Below are positions 41,551-49,111 of a stretch of DNA of 64,000 nucleotides, piece by piece (position 1 is the first letter of the stretch; every line of letters begins with the position of its first letter). The notes below the pieces were generated by a model that saw only the letters and a list, made by a program, of their open reading frames with translations, had not been told where the DNA came from and ran no database searches. A program made the translations under genes and the position numbers. Where the stretch lies: the NCBI RefSeq assembly GCF_001975665.1, contig NZ_CP019419.1, positions 3,703,501-3,767,500 on the forward strand, read 5' to 3'. Origin of the DNA: Polaribacter reichenbachii (GTDB taxonomy: Bacteria > Bacteroidota > Bacteroidia > Flavobacteriales > Flavobacteriaceae).

Positions 41551-42324
41551 ATGGTACAGGATTATCGTAAATTAGTGGGTATGAGAACTGGTGGTATTAA
41601 GCTCTATACAGAACTAAAACAAGACTTTATTAACCAAAACATCAAAATAGGTCGAGACAAGTTTTATGATGTGTTAAGACTACACAACCTACTGGTTCCT
41701 AAACTTAAAAACTATGTAACAACTACAAACTCAAACCATCAATTTAGAAAGTATAAAAACCGAATTCTAAACCAAGTACCTTCTAGACCTGAACAACTGT
41801 GGGTTAGCGACATAACCTACATTAAAACGGAAAATGGACACAATTACTTAGCCATTGTAACAGATGCATATTCTAAACAAATTATGGGATATAAACTCGA
41901 TAATCATATGAGGACATCACTTTGTAAAGATGCACTTGCTATGGCTATTAAAAATAGAAAATACCCGAATGAAAAACTGATTCATCATTCTGATAGAGGG
42001 TTTCAATATTGTAATCCTAAATACACTGCATTTGCTGAAGAAAATGGAATAATTATGAGTATGACAGAACAATATGATCCATACGAAAATGCAATTGCGG
42101 AAAGAATTAATAGAACTTTAAAATATGAATATGGGCTAAGAAATCTGATGAAAAATACATCTATTGCTCAAGAAACTGCAAAACAAGCCGTTTTTATTTA
42201 CAATAATTTAAGAACACATTTTAGCCTAGACTTAAGAAAACCTGCTGAAGTACATTTAAATCCGAATATCAAATACAAATCATACAGAAAAAATAATGTA
42301 AATTTGACTGAACTTAAAATTTAA
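41551..42324 (+). CDS. IS3-family transposase OrfB (DDE integrase core)
   Basis: A 257-aa segment from its first ATG; the reading frame is open further upstream (KWFYEYFGISKQAYYKRL), so the working product is the OrfAB fusion made by -1 frameshifting at 41428. The rve integrase core has the DDE triad: D in WVSDITYIKT, D in HHSDRGFQY and E in NAIAERINRTLKYEY. It catalyses copy-out transposition of the element. The protein is identical in the second IS copy. Confidence 0.9.
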   Translation: MVQDYRKLVGMRTGGIKLYTELKQDFINQNIKIGRDKFYDVLRLHNLLVPKLKNYVTTTNSNHQFRKYKNRILNQVPSRPEQLWVSDITYIKTENGHNYLAIVTDAYSKQIMGYKLDNHMRTSLCKDALAMAIKNRKYPNEKLIHHSDRGFQYCNPKYTAFAEENGIIMSMTEQYDPYENAIAERINRTLKYEYGLRNLMKNTSIAQETAKQAVFIYNNLRTHFSLDLRKPAEVHLNPNIKYKSYRKNNVNLTELKI

Positions 42325-42447
42325 GAACAAAAATAGTTTAAATTATTTTTTGCCTTCTAAACGGCTAAAAAAAATCTTTTGAACGATATAAATTAATCTA
42401 AAAAAAGGTCAACCTATATCAGGATAATACAATATTATGGATAAGGA

Positions 42448-43002
42448 ATGAGAGATGAAGAAGTAAATAAAATATTAGAAAAGTTAAATAATCAAGAATA
42501 TCCTTTATACCCAGTTCTTGAAAATGATATTGATTATGACGACCCAATTAAATTAGCTGAAAAAATAACAGAAAATGTAAATTTTCAATATTTAGAAGAT
42601 GAATTAAAGCTAATAAAAAGAGTTGAAAACGTTAAAGCTGAATTTGCTTTATATAGTTTAACATCAAAAGGGAGAAGGGTGTTAAGAAAAGGGGGTTGGT
42701 TAGAATATTTAAAAATAAAAGATAAAATAGAACAAAGAAAAGAAGACAAGGAAGAATTTGAATTAAAAATAACAAAAGCACAATCTAAATACCCTTATCT
42801 ACCTTATTGGTTAGCTTTCGGAGGTGTTTTTGTTTCTTTTTTAGCTTTTATTAATTCGTGCAATTCTGGAAATAAAACATCACAAGACAAGAAAGAAACA
42901 TCGATATATATAATACAAGATACCACTTTAACCAAAGTTCAACAGAACAAAACCAAATATATTGACTCTTTAGAAAAACAAATAGACTCTTTAACACAAT
43001 AA
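42448..43002 (+). CDS. hypothetical membrane protein
   Basis: A 184-aa protein: an N-terminal helical domain of about 75 residues ending in YSLTSKGRRVLRKGGWLEYL, which looks like a winged-helix module, then a charged helix, one membrane segment (about 115-133, YWLAFGGVFVSFLAFINS) and a polar tail. It has the same plan as the cassette protein at 21689. It starts 16 bp after the IS end, so its promoter, if any, is now the IS. It is the first of two genes before the next repeat. Confidence 0.65.
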   Translation: MRDEEVNKILEKLNNQEYPLYPVLENDIDYDDPIKLAEKITENVNFQYLEDELKLIKRVENVKAEFALYSLTSKGRRVLRKGGWLEYLKIKDKIEQRKEDKEEFELKITKAQSKYPYLPYWLAFGGVFVSFLAFINSCNSGNKTSQDKKETSIYIIQDTTLTKVQQNKTKYIDSLEKQIDSLTQ

Positions 43003-43013
43003 AAATTTAAAAT

Positions 43014-43436
43014 ATGAACAGAGAAGATACAGAAAGACTTTTAAAAATAAGAGTTTCAGCAAGCGACAAAGAATATGCTTGGGTTAAAAACGTTGTTTCA
43101 GTCATATCTATTTTATTAGGTATTTTAATTTCATTAAAAGATAAATCTGAAAATCATTCAGAAATTGAATCTAAATTGTTTATTAGTACAATTATACTCT
43201 TCGGACTTTGTATCCTTTGTGGATTAATCTTGTTATTTGCTGATTCTGACACTGAACATCGTCTGGTAAAGAAGGTCGTAGAAAAAGAATATGCCGTGGA
43301 CGTGCCAAATGGATTACACGCAACATTTGTCGAGAGAAGAACCATTTTCGATATTTTAAGAATCTGTTTCTTTTTAACTTTAATTTGTTCTGTTTTGAGT
43401 TTAGTTGCTTATTCAGTTTACCCTGAAATAAATTAA
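43014..43436 (+). CDS. two-helix membrane protein, hypothetical
   Basis: A 140-aa protein with about three hydrophobic segments: 26-43 (VVSVISILLGILISL), 60-80 (LFISTIILFGLCILCGLILL) and a C-terminal one at 115-135 (ILRICFFLTLICSVLSLVAY). No family was recognised. It begins 11 bp after the preceding membrane-protein gene, so the two probably belong together. It ends 19 bp before repeat 30. Confidence 0.65.
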   Translation: MNREDTERLLKIRVSASDKEYAWVKNVVSVISILLGILISLKDKSENHSEIESKLFISTIILFGLCILCGLILLFADSDTEHRLVKKVVEKEYAVDVPNGLHATFVERRTIFDILRICFFLTLICSVLSLVAYSVYPEIN

Positions 43437-43455
43437 AAAAAGAATAAAAAACGGT

Positions 43456-43587
43456 TGCTAACACAGTATATAAACAATAATTACTTTTTTCTTTACCTTT
43501 ACTCATTGCAAACCTATTTAGTTAATATTAAACCCTTATTAGTATAGAATATCTAAAAATTAATGTTCATATACTAAAACGTTGTGC
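43456..43587 (+). repeat. attC-like cassette repeat 30 (class F)
   Basis: Boxes TGCTAAC and GTTGTGC, 132 bp. The preceding bases GGT-TGCTAAC (barcode AGCAACC) do not match the cassette start AGCTACA at 40998. The outer arms AGTATATAAAC and GTTCATATACT pair; the interior differs from all other classes. It opens the second Fic cassette with barcode GTGCCCA. Confidence 0.8.
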
Positions 43588-43634
43588 CCAATTAAAAAAT
43601 CACGTTTCATAAGATAATTCAGATTAAATGATTG

Positions 43635-43664
43635 TATCTTTGATAGTATCAAATGATAGTATCA
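43635..43664 (+). promoter_or_regulatory. Fic promoter with two palindromic operators
   Basis: The -7 box TATCTTTG lies at 43635-43642. The perfect palindrome TGATAGTATCA occurs twice, at 43641-43651 and 43654-43664, overlapping the box and the first possible start codon. This fits autoregulation, probably by the Fic protein or a partner, and argues that translation begins at 43668. Confidence 0.62.
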
Positions 43665-43667
43665 CGA

Positions 43668-44621
43668 ATGAAACCACCTTACGAAATAACATCATCTATT
43701 TTAAAATTAATAACTTCTATTTCAGAAAAAATAGGAGAAGTAAATGCTAATTTATTAAACAGACCTTCACCTAAATTAAGAAAACAGAATAGAATAAAAA
43801 CTATTCATTCTTCTTTAAAAATAGAAGGAAACACACTTACAGAAGAACAAATAACAGCACTTCTTGAAAACAAAAGAGTAATTGGTCCTAAAAAAGATGT
43901 GCTTGAAGTTTTAAATGCAATCAAAATCTATGAAAATTTAGAAGATTACAATCCTTCAAATGAAAAATCCTTTTTAAAAGCACATCAAAACTTAATGGAA
44001 GGTTTAATAGAAAACTCTGGAAAATATAGAAATCAAAGTGTCGGAATTGTAAAAGGCTCAAAAGTTGAGCATTTAGCACCACCTTTTGGAAATGTGCCAT
44101 ACTTAATGAAAGACCTTTTTGAATATTTGAAAAAGTCTGATGAAATTGAATTAATTAAAAGTTGTGTTTTCCATTACGAAATGGAATTTATACATCCTTT
44201 TTTGGATGGTAATGGAAGAATGGGAAGATTATGGCAAACTTTAATTTTAATGGAAAAATATCCAATCTTTGAGTTTTTGCCTTTTGAAACTTTAATAAGC
44301 AACGACCAAGAAAAATATTACAAAGCTTTAGCTGAAAGTGATAAATCTGGAAAGTCAACTAAGTTTATTGAATATATGCTTAACGTAATTGACATTTCAA
44401 TAAGCCAGTTATTAGATTTTAATAATCGAACATTAAATGAAAAAAATAGATTAGAATATTATGTTTCATTAAATAAAACTGAATTTACAAGAAAAGATTA
44501 TATGGATATTTTTAAAGATATTTCTTCAGCGACTGCAAGTAGAGATTTAAAGAAAGGAGCAGAATTAAATTTATTTGAAAAAATAGGAGAAAAAAATAAG
44601 ACAATCTATCGTTTAAAATAA
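43668..44621 (+). CDS. Fic family protein (class II)
   Basis: A 317-aa Fic enzyme; the start at 43668 (MKPPYEITSS) is preferred to ATG 43653, because the latter lies in an operator repeat. The N-terminal inhibitory motif is SLKIEG near residues 49-54, and the catalytic motif HPFLDGNGRMGR lies near 176-187. The C-terminal 65 residues (TRKDYMDIFKDISSATASRDLKKGAEL) form a winged-helix-like DNA-binding domain, consistent with autoregulation. It should AMPylate a host target when inhibition is relieved. A diverged fragment of a second copy remains at 48922-49107. Confidence 0.9.
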   Translation: MKPPYEITSSILKLITSISEKIGEVNANLLNRPSPKLRKQNRIKTIHSSLKIEGNTLTEEQITALLENKRVIGPKKDVLEVLNAIKIYENLEDYNPSNEKSFLKAHQNLMEGLIENSGKYRNQSVGIVKGSKVEHLAPPFGNVPYLMKDLFEYLKKSDEIELIKSCVFHYEMEFIHPFLDGNGRMGRLWQTLILMEKYPIFEFLPFETLISNDQEKYYKALAESDKSGKSTKFIEYMLNVIDISISQLLDFNNRTLNEKNRLEYYVSLNKTEFTRKDYMDIFKDISSATASRDLKKGAELNLFEKIGEKNKTIYRLK

Positions 44622-44625
44622 CTGG

Positions 44626-44757
44626 GCACAACAATGCATATATTTTATTGCTAGGTTCTGGCTTGCTTACGAATATTCCTGCGGAATATTCTATTCGGTT
44701 TTTATTTGCTAAATTAGTTACTTGAAACGCAACAAACCATATGCTAAACCGTTGTGT
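44626..44757 (+). repeat. attC-like cassette repeat 31 (class A)
   Basis: Boxes GCACAAC and GTTGTGT, 132 bp. TGGGCACAAC closes GTTGTGCCCA. The outer stem is GCATAT/ATATGC, another compensated change, and the inner hairpin GAATATTCC/GGAATATTC. It opens the HaeIII-like restriction-modification cassette with barcode GTGTTTC. Confidence 0.87.
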
Positions 44758-44766
44758 TTCATACTG

Positions 44767-44857
44767 AGCCAACCGCATATTTTAGCATTTTCGGTTTTTG
44801 CCAACGCTCAAGTTCCAATGCTCGAAAAACCAAAAGAGCTAAAATTTCCCAACGCTC
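44767..44857. repeat. palindromic repeat P4
   Basis: A member of the second palindrome family: AGCCAACCGCATA, the arm TTTTAGCATTTTCGGTTTTT, a centre with GCCAACGCTC, the arm AAAAACCAAAAGAGCTAAAA, then CCAACGCTC. The CATTT/AAAGAG mismatch is kept. It lies at the start of the second restriction-modification cassette, as P2 does in the first. Confidence 0.55.
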
Positions 44858-44883
44858 GAATTGAATATTCAAATTAAATCATT

Positions 44884-44905
44884 TAAATTTGTCAAAAAAT
44901 GACAA
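44884..44905 (+). promoter_or_regulatory. controller promoter and operator
   Basis: TAAATTTG (44884-44891) is a -7 box, with TTG 20 bp upstream at 44861. The inverted repeat TTGTCA (44889-44894) and TGACAA (44900-44905) overlaps it and the ATG at 44899, which makes autoregulation by the helix-turn-helix protein likely and the ATG at 44911 the better start. Confidence 0.62.
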
Positions 44906-44910
44906 GTCTT

Positions 44911-45231
44911 ATGAAAACCACATTTGGAGAATACATCCGACTTTTACGAAACGAAAACGAATTGACTTTAACTCAACTTGCGGCCAAACTGAATTTGGAC
45001 TCTGCAAACTTGAGCAAAATCGAGAACGGAAAACGAGAGTTCGATGAAAAACGCTTACCAAAACTTGCCAAAATCTTCAAACTCAATCTTACGGAATTGC
45101 GAAATGAATATGTGACTGACCAAATTGGAAAACATATTTACGAAACAAATTGTACAAAACAACTTTTGCAAGTTGCCGAGGAAAAAGCAGAATACAGAAG
45201 AACACTTAATAAATCACTTCAAACACAATAA
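44911..45231 (+). CDS. XRE-family regulator of a restriction-modification cassette
   Basis: A 106-aa protein from ATG 44911; another ATG at 44899 lies inside a palindromic operator and is less likely. The N-terminal 65 residues are a Cro/C1 helix-turn-helix (FGEYIRLLRNENELTLTQLA, KLNLDSANLSKIENGKREFD), followed by a short helical tail. It is followed 3 bp later by the methyltransferase gene, so it is probably the controller of the HaeIII-like system. Confidence 0.82.
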   Translation: MKTTFGEYIRLLRNENELTLTQLAAKLNLDSANLSKIENGKREFDEKRLPKLAKIFKLNLTELRNEYVTDQIGKHIYETNCTKQLLQVAEEKAEYRRTLNKSLQTQ

Positions 45232-45234
45232 CAT

Positions 45235-46278
45235 ATGAATGTAGTATCATTTTTCGCAGGAGCTGGCGGATTAGATTTAGGATTTGAAAAAGCAGGATTT
45301 AATGTTGTTTGGGCAAACGAATATGACAAAGATATTTGGGAAACTTACGAAAAGAATCATAAAAGTACAATACTTGACAGACGAAGTATCGTAGATATAG
45401 AATCTGACGAAGTTCCAGAATGTGATGGAATTATTGGCGGACCACCTTGTCAAAGTTGGAGTGAAGCTGGTTCATTACGTGGAATAAATGATAAAAGGGG
45501 ACAATTATTTTATGACTTTATCCGAATATTAGAAGCTAAACAGCCAAAGTTCTTTCTTGCCGAAAATGTGAGCGGAATGTTATTGGAAAGACATAGCGAA
45601 GCTTTAAAAAATATTAAAGAAATGTTTAAAAATGCTGGCTACAGATTGTCTTTTAAATTATTAAATGCATCTGACTTTGATGTACCTCAAGATAGAAAAA
45701 GAGTATTTTTTGTTGGCATTCGAGAAGACCTAGATTTTGAATTTCAATTTCCTCAACCATTAAAAAAGAAAGTTACACTTGAGCAAAAGATAGCGGATTT
45801 AAAAGATTCCGTTGTTCCTGCAAAAGAAGGTAACAAAACAAACAAAGAAAATTGTAAAGTACCAAATCACGAATATATGATTGGTGGTTTTTCTTCAATG
45901 TTTATGTCAAGAAATAGAGTAAGAAGTTGGGACGAACAATCTTTTACAATACAAGCAGGTGGACGACACGCACCACTTCATCCTCAAGCACCAAAAATGA
46001 AATTCATTGAACAAAACATTCGTGTTTTTGTTCCAGGACAAGAAGATTTATATCGTAGATTAAGTGTTCGAGAATGTGCAAGAATTCAAACTTTTCCAAA
46101 CAATTTTATCTTTCATTACAAACATATTGCTGCTGGATATAAAATGATAGGAAATGCTGTTCCTGTAAATCTGGCTAAACATATTGCCATAAGTATTAAA
46201 TCTCAAATTGAGAGTGCAGAAAAGAAACCAAAACGAGTTACGAAGAAAAAATTGGAACTAGAAAATACACTTTCATAA
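45235..46278 (+). CDS. C5-cytosine DNA methyltransferase
   Basis: A 347-aa DNA cytosine-C5 methyltransferase. Motif [17 protein letters not shown] is at the N-terminus, motif [11 protein letters not shown] contains the catalytic cysteine C72, then motif VI ENVSGM, motif [15 protein letters not shown], and motif [11 protein letters not shown] near residue 305. The variable target-recognition region lies between about 180 and 255. The next gene encodes a HaeIII-family nuclease, so the expected site is GGCC with the inner cytosine methylated; that specificity is an inference. Confidence 0.93.
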   Translation: MNVVSFFAGAGGLDLGFEKAGFNVVWANEYDKDIWETYEKNHKSTILDRRSIVDIESDEVPECDGIIGGPPCQSWSEAGSLRGINDKRGQLFYDFIRILEAKQPKFFLAENVSGMLLERHSEALKNIKEMFKNAGYRLSFKLLNASDFDVPQDRKRVFFVGIREDLDFEFQFPQPLKKKVTLEQKIADLKDSVVPAKEGNKTNKENCKVPNHEYMIGGFSSMFMSRNRVRSWDEQSFTIQAGGRHAPLHPQAPKMKFIEQNIRVFVPGQEDLYRRLSVRECARIQTFPNNFIFHYKHIAAGYKMIGNAVPVNLAKHIAISIKSQIESAEKKPKRVTKKKLELENTLS

Positions 46279-46281
46279 TTT

Positions 46282-47244
46282 ATGGCTAGTCAAACTATTA
46301 ATGGTAAAGCTTTCGAGTATGCTTTACTCTTTGAATTTTACGAACGTTTAAAAACAATTACAAGCGTTTCGATAACAGAAAATGAACCTTACAAAACAGC
46401 TAAAGGCTTTTTTGATAGTTTCTGCGAATCTGAACAAGACACTTTTAGAATAACAGCAAGTGCATCAATTAATTTCCTCATTGACATTGAACCTAGGTTA
46501 TCAAATGGAATTAGCGAAGATGATATTTTGGTTTTAGAATTAGTAAGCGACCAAGCTGGGCAAACTGGAGATGTACGAGACGTTTTAATGATTCGCTCTT
46601 TACAAAAATGGGAGATTGGGATTTCTGCAAAAAATAATCACAGAGCAGTTAAGCATTCAAGATTATCTAACAAAATCAACTTTGGAGAAAAGTGGTTAGG
46701 CGTTTCTTGTTCGGATAACTATTTTAAAGAAATCAATCCAATATTTGATATGCTCGCTGATTTGAGAACAAAAGATAAATCAACGAAATGGACTTCAATC
46801 GAAAATATGCACCAAGTTGTATATATCCCAATTTTAGATGCTTTTAGAAAAGAATTACTTCGTTTAGACAAAGAAAACCCAAGTATTGTTGCAGAAAATT
46901 TAGTTCAATATCTAATCGGAAATCAAGATTTTTACAAAGTAATTAAAGGTAAAAAGAAAGTTGAAATTCAGGCTTACAATTTACACGGAACTTTGAATCT
47001 GCCATTTGAGAAAATAAAACCAAAAGCAAAAATTCCTAAACTAAAATTGCCGACAAGATTAATCGAAATTGTTTATCAAGAAAACTCGACAACAACATTA
47101 TTGGTTTCCTTAAACGAAGGTTGGCAAATATCTTTTAGAATTCATAATGCAAGTTCGCGAGTTGAGCCTTCATTGAAATTTGATATTAATTTAGTGAGTG
47201 CACCACATACTTTGTTTACGAATCACATATTTGTGAACGGATAA
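46282..47244 (+). CDS. HaeIII-family type II restriction endonuclease
   Basis: A 320-aa protein matching the HaeIII restriction endonuclease family: N-terminal INGKAFEYALLFEFYERL, central GQTGDVRDVLMIRS and the conserved EIGISAKNNHRAVKHSRLS segment, with E-x-S-x-K catalytic positions. The gene follows the methyltransferase by 3 bp. HaeIII cuts GGCC; the same site is likely here but not shown. It is followed by palindrome P5. The module (regulator, methyltransferase, nuclease) is complete inside one cassette. Confidence 0.85.
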   Translation: MASQTINGKAFEYALLFEFYERLKTITSVSITENEPYKTAKGFFDSFCESEQDTFRITASASINFLIDIEPRLSNGISEDDILVLELVSDQAGQTGDVRDVLMIRSLQKWEIGISAKNNHRAVKHSRLSNKINFGEKWLGVSCSDNYFKEINPIFDMLADLRTKDKSTKWTSIENMHQVVYIPILDAFRKELLRLDKENPSIVAENLVQYLIGNQDFYKVIKGKKKVEIQAYNLHGTLNLPFEKIKPKAKIPKLKLPTRLIEIVYQENSTTTLLVSLNEGWQISFRIHNASSRVEPSLKFDINLVSAPHTLFTNHIFVNG

Positions 47245-47332
47245 GCCAACGCTGAAAGCCGTACACATTTGCAATTCGCTAAAGCCACCACACAAGCCAA
47301 AAATTGCAAAAGAGTATGTCTTTACCAACGCT
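47244..47332. repeat. palindromic repeat P5
   Basis: A relative of P1 and P3: AAGCCGTACACATTTGCAATT pairs with AATTGCAAAAGAGTATGTCTT, bordered by GCCAACGCT and CCAACGCT. It overlaps the stop codon of the nuclease gene. Confidence 0.6.
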
Positions 47333-47360
47333 AGCAAGTTTGCGGAAAAAAAGTACGAAA

Positions 47361-47492
47361 ACACAACAATGTATAAAAATAATAGCGGCTTAATCGCTAA
47401 AAATAAAGTAAGTAAATATAAAAAAGGTCAATGTTTAACCGAAAAGTAAGTGCGTAAAATTCCGCTACTATTCTTATATTAGACCGTTGGCA
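47361..47492 (+). repeat. attC-like cassette repeat 32 (class D)
   Basis: Boxes ACACAAC and GTTGGCA, 132 bp. AAACACAAC closes GTTGTGTTT. The outer arms are GTATAAAAATAATAGCGG/CCGCTACTATTCTTATA. It is the last complete repeat. It opens a cassette (barcode GGCAAAC) that is cut by the second insertion sequence. Confidence 0.85.
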
Positions 47493-47559
47493 AACATTAA
47501 AGAAAATTACTTTCCTGAAATAGGTTGACTAAAAATTAAGCACTTAATTATAGTCACTT

Positions 47560-48018
47560 ATGAAAACACAAAAACAACCCTGGCGAAAAAAAGCGTACGA
47601 AAAAGCTACTTTAGAACTCAAATTATTCGTCGTTGACCAAATTCAGAATGGTCAGATTTCTTCAAACTTTGCTTCCAAAAAATATAATGTTCCTAGAACT
47701 ACAATTGCCTATTGGATTAAAAAATATAGTACTTTAGTCCAACAAAATACTGGTATGAGTAAATTAGACGAAATTAAAAAACTAAAGGAACGTATTGAGG
47801 AATTGGAGTTTGTAAAGGAATTTCAACAAGATATTATTGCTGATATGGAAATCATTACTGGAGTCGATTTGGCAAAAAAGTCGTTACCCAAAATATTAGC
47901 AAAAGAGATAGCACTAAAAAAGAAAAACCTTTTAAAGTCAAGTGGTTCTATGAATATTTTGGGATCAGTAAACAAGCCTATTACAAAAGACTTAAAACAC
48001 AAGAAAACAAGCAAATAA
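47560..48018 (+). CDS. IS3-family transposase OrfA, copy 2
   Basis: A 152-aa protein identical to the OrfA at 41072: helix-turn-helix in the first 55 residues, then a leucine-zipper-like helix. The -1 frameshift heptamer A-AAA-AAG lies at 47916-47922 and would join it to OrfB. Sequence identity of the two copies means recent transposition or recombination between them. Confidence 0.88.
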   Translation: MKTQKQPWRKKAYEKATLELKLFVVDQIQNGQISSNFASKKYNVPRTTIAYWIKKYSTLVQQNTGMSKLDEIKKLKERIEELEFVKEFQQDIIADMEIITGVDLAKKSLPKILAKEIALKKKNLLKSSGSMNILGSVNKPITKDLKHKKTSK

Positions 48019-48038
48019 ACCATCAGAAAATTATTGTA

Positions 48039-48812
48039 ATGGTACAGGATTATCGTAAATTAGTGGGTATGAGAACTGGTGGTATTAAGCTCTATACAGA
48101 ACTAAAACAAGACTTTATTAACCAAAACATCAAAATAGGTCGAGACAAGTTTTATGATGTGTTAAGACTACACAACCTACTGGTTCCTAAACTTAAAAAC
48201 TATGTAACAACTACAAACTCAAACCATCAATTTAGAAAGTATAAAAACCGAATTCTAAACCAAGTACCTTCTAGACCTGAACAACTGTGGGTTAGCGACA
48301 TAACCTACATTAAAACGGAAAATGGACACAATTACTTAGCCATTGTAACAGATGCATATTCTAAACAAATTATGGGATATAAACTCGATAATCATATGAG
48401 GACATCACTTTGTAAAGATGCACTTGCTATGGCTATTAAAAATAGAAAATACCCGAATGAAAAACTGATTCATCATTCTGATAGAGGGTTTCAATATTGT
48501 AATCCTAAATACACTGCATTTGCTGAAGAAAATGGAATAATTATGAGTATGACAGAACAATATGATCCATACGAAAATGCAATTGCGGAAAGAATTAATA
48601 GAACTTTAAAATATGAATATGGGCTAAGAAATCTGATGAAAAATACATCTATTGCTCAAGAAACTGCAAAACAAGCCGTTTTTATTTACAATAATTTAAG
48701 AACACATTTTAGCCTAGACTTAAGAAAACCTGCTGAAGTACATTTAAATCCGAATATCAAATACAAATCATACAGAAAAAATAATGTAAATTTGACTGAA
48801 CTTAAAATTTAA
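48039..48812 (+). CDS. IS3-family transposase OrfB, copy 2
   Basis: A 257-aa rve integrase core identical to the OrfB at 41551, with the DDE residues in SDITYIK, HSDRGFQY and AIAERINRTLKYEY. The functional product is the OrfAB fusion made by frameshifting at 47916-47922. Both open frames are intact, so the element may still be active. Confidence 0.9.
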   Translation: MVQDYRKLVGMRTGGIKLYTELKQDFINQNIKIGRDKFYDVLRLHNLLVPKLKNYVTTTNSNHQFRKYKNRILNQVPSRPEQLWVSDITYIKTENGHNYLAIVTDAYSKQIMGYKLDNHMRTSLCKDALAMAIKNRKYPNEKLIHHSDRGFQYCNPKYTAFAEENGIIMSMTEQYDPYENAIAERINRTLKYEYGLRNLMKNTSIAQETAKQAVFIYNNLRTHFSLDLRKPAEVHLNPNIKYKSYRKNNVNLTELKI

Positions 48813-48921
48813 GAACAAAAATAGTTTAAATTATTTTTTGCCTTCTAAACGGCTAAAAAAAATCTTTTGAACGATATAAATTAATCTAAAAAAAGGTCAA
48901 CCTATATCAGGATAATACATA

Positions 48922-49107
48922 AGTGAAAAAGACCGATTAGAATATTATGTTTCCTTAAATAAAACTGAATTTACAAGAAAAGATTATATGAATATTTTTA
49001 AGGATATTTCTTCTTCAACAGCAAGTAGAGATTTAAAAAAAGGAGCAGAATTGGATTTATTTGAAAAAATAGGAGAAAAAAATAAAACAATCTATCGATT
49101 AAAATAA
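48922..49107 (+). pseudogene. 3' fragment of a Fic gene, truncated by the insertion sequence
   Basis: 61 codons beginning at the IS end (SEKDRLEYYVSLNKTEFTRK) are the C-terminal winged-helix part of a Fic protein, very close to the last 61 residues of the gene at 43668 but with several substitutions (for example SSSTAS for SSATAS, ELDLF for ELNLF). The catalytic part is missing. The bases after the stop are the same cassette end (ACTGGGCACAAC) as that Fic cassette. It is therefore a diverged second Fic cassette that lost its 5' part. Confidence 0.85.
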
Positions 49108-49111
49108 CTGG

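Larger units (their letters stand above)
41016..42431 (+). mobile_element. IS3-family insertion sequence, copy 1
   Basis: A 1416-bp element defined by comparison with the copy at 47504-48919; the sequence appears identical between the two. The ends are imperfect inverted repeats sharing CCTGAAATAGGTTGAC at the left and GTCAACCTATATCAGG at the right. It encodes OrfA and OrfB with a frameshift site. No clear target duplication flanks it (left AGATG, right ATATT). It sits 12 bp inside a cassette whose two barcodes do not match. Confidence 0.88.
47504..48919 (+). mobile_element. IS3-family insertion sequence, copy 2
   Basis: A 1416-bp element apparently identical to copy 1 and in the same orientation. 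The left flank is a cassette start with barcode GGCAAAC; the right flank is the 3' end of a Fic gene and its cassette end with barcode GTGCCCA. No target duplication is seen (left AAAGA, right TAAGT), so the flanks do not derive from one insertion event. Confidence 0.88.

Noticed and set aside
13385..47492. Regularly spaced repeats as a CRISPR array
   Set aside because: The repeats are about 131 bp and variable, and the intervals are 0.2-6.6 kb with genes. CRISPR repeats are 20-50 bp with short unique spacers, and there are no cas genes.
41016..48919. The two IS copies as ends of a composite transposon carrying 42432-47503
   Set aside because: No target duplication surrounds the pair, and the barcodes inside (43581 to 47367) are in perfect cassette order. 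The region looks like ordinary array interrupted twice.
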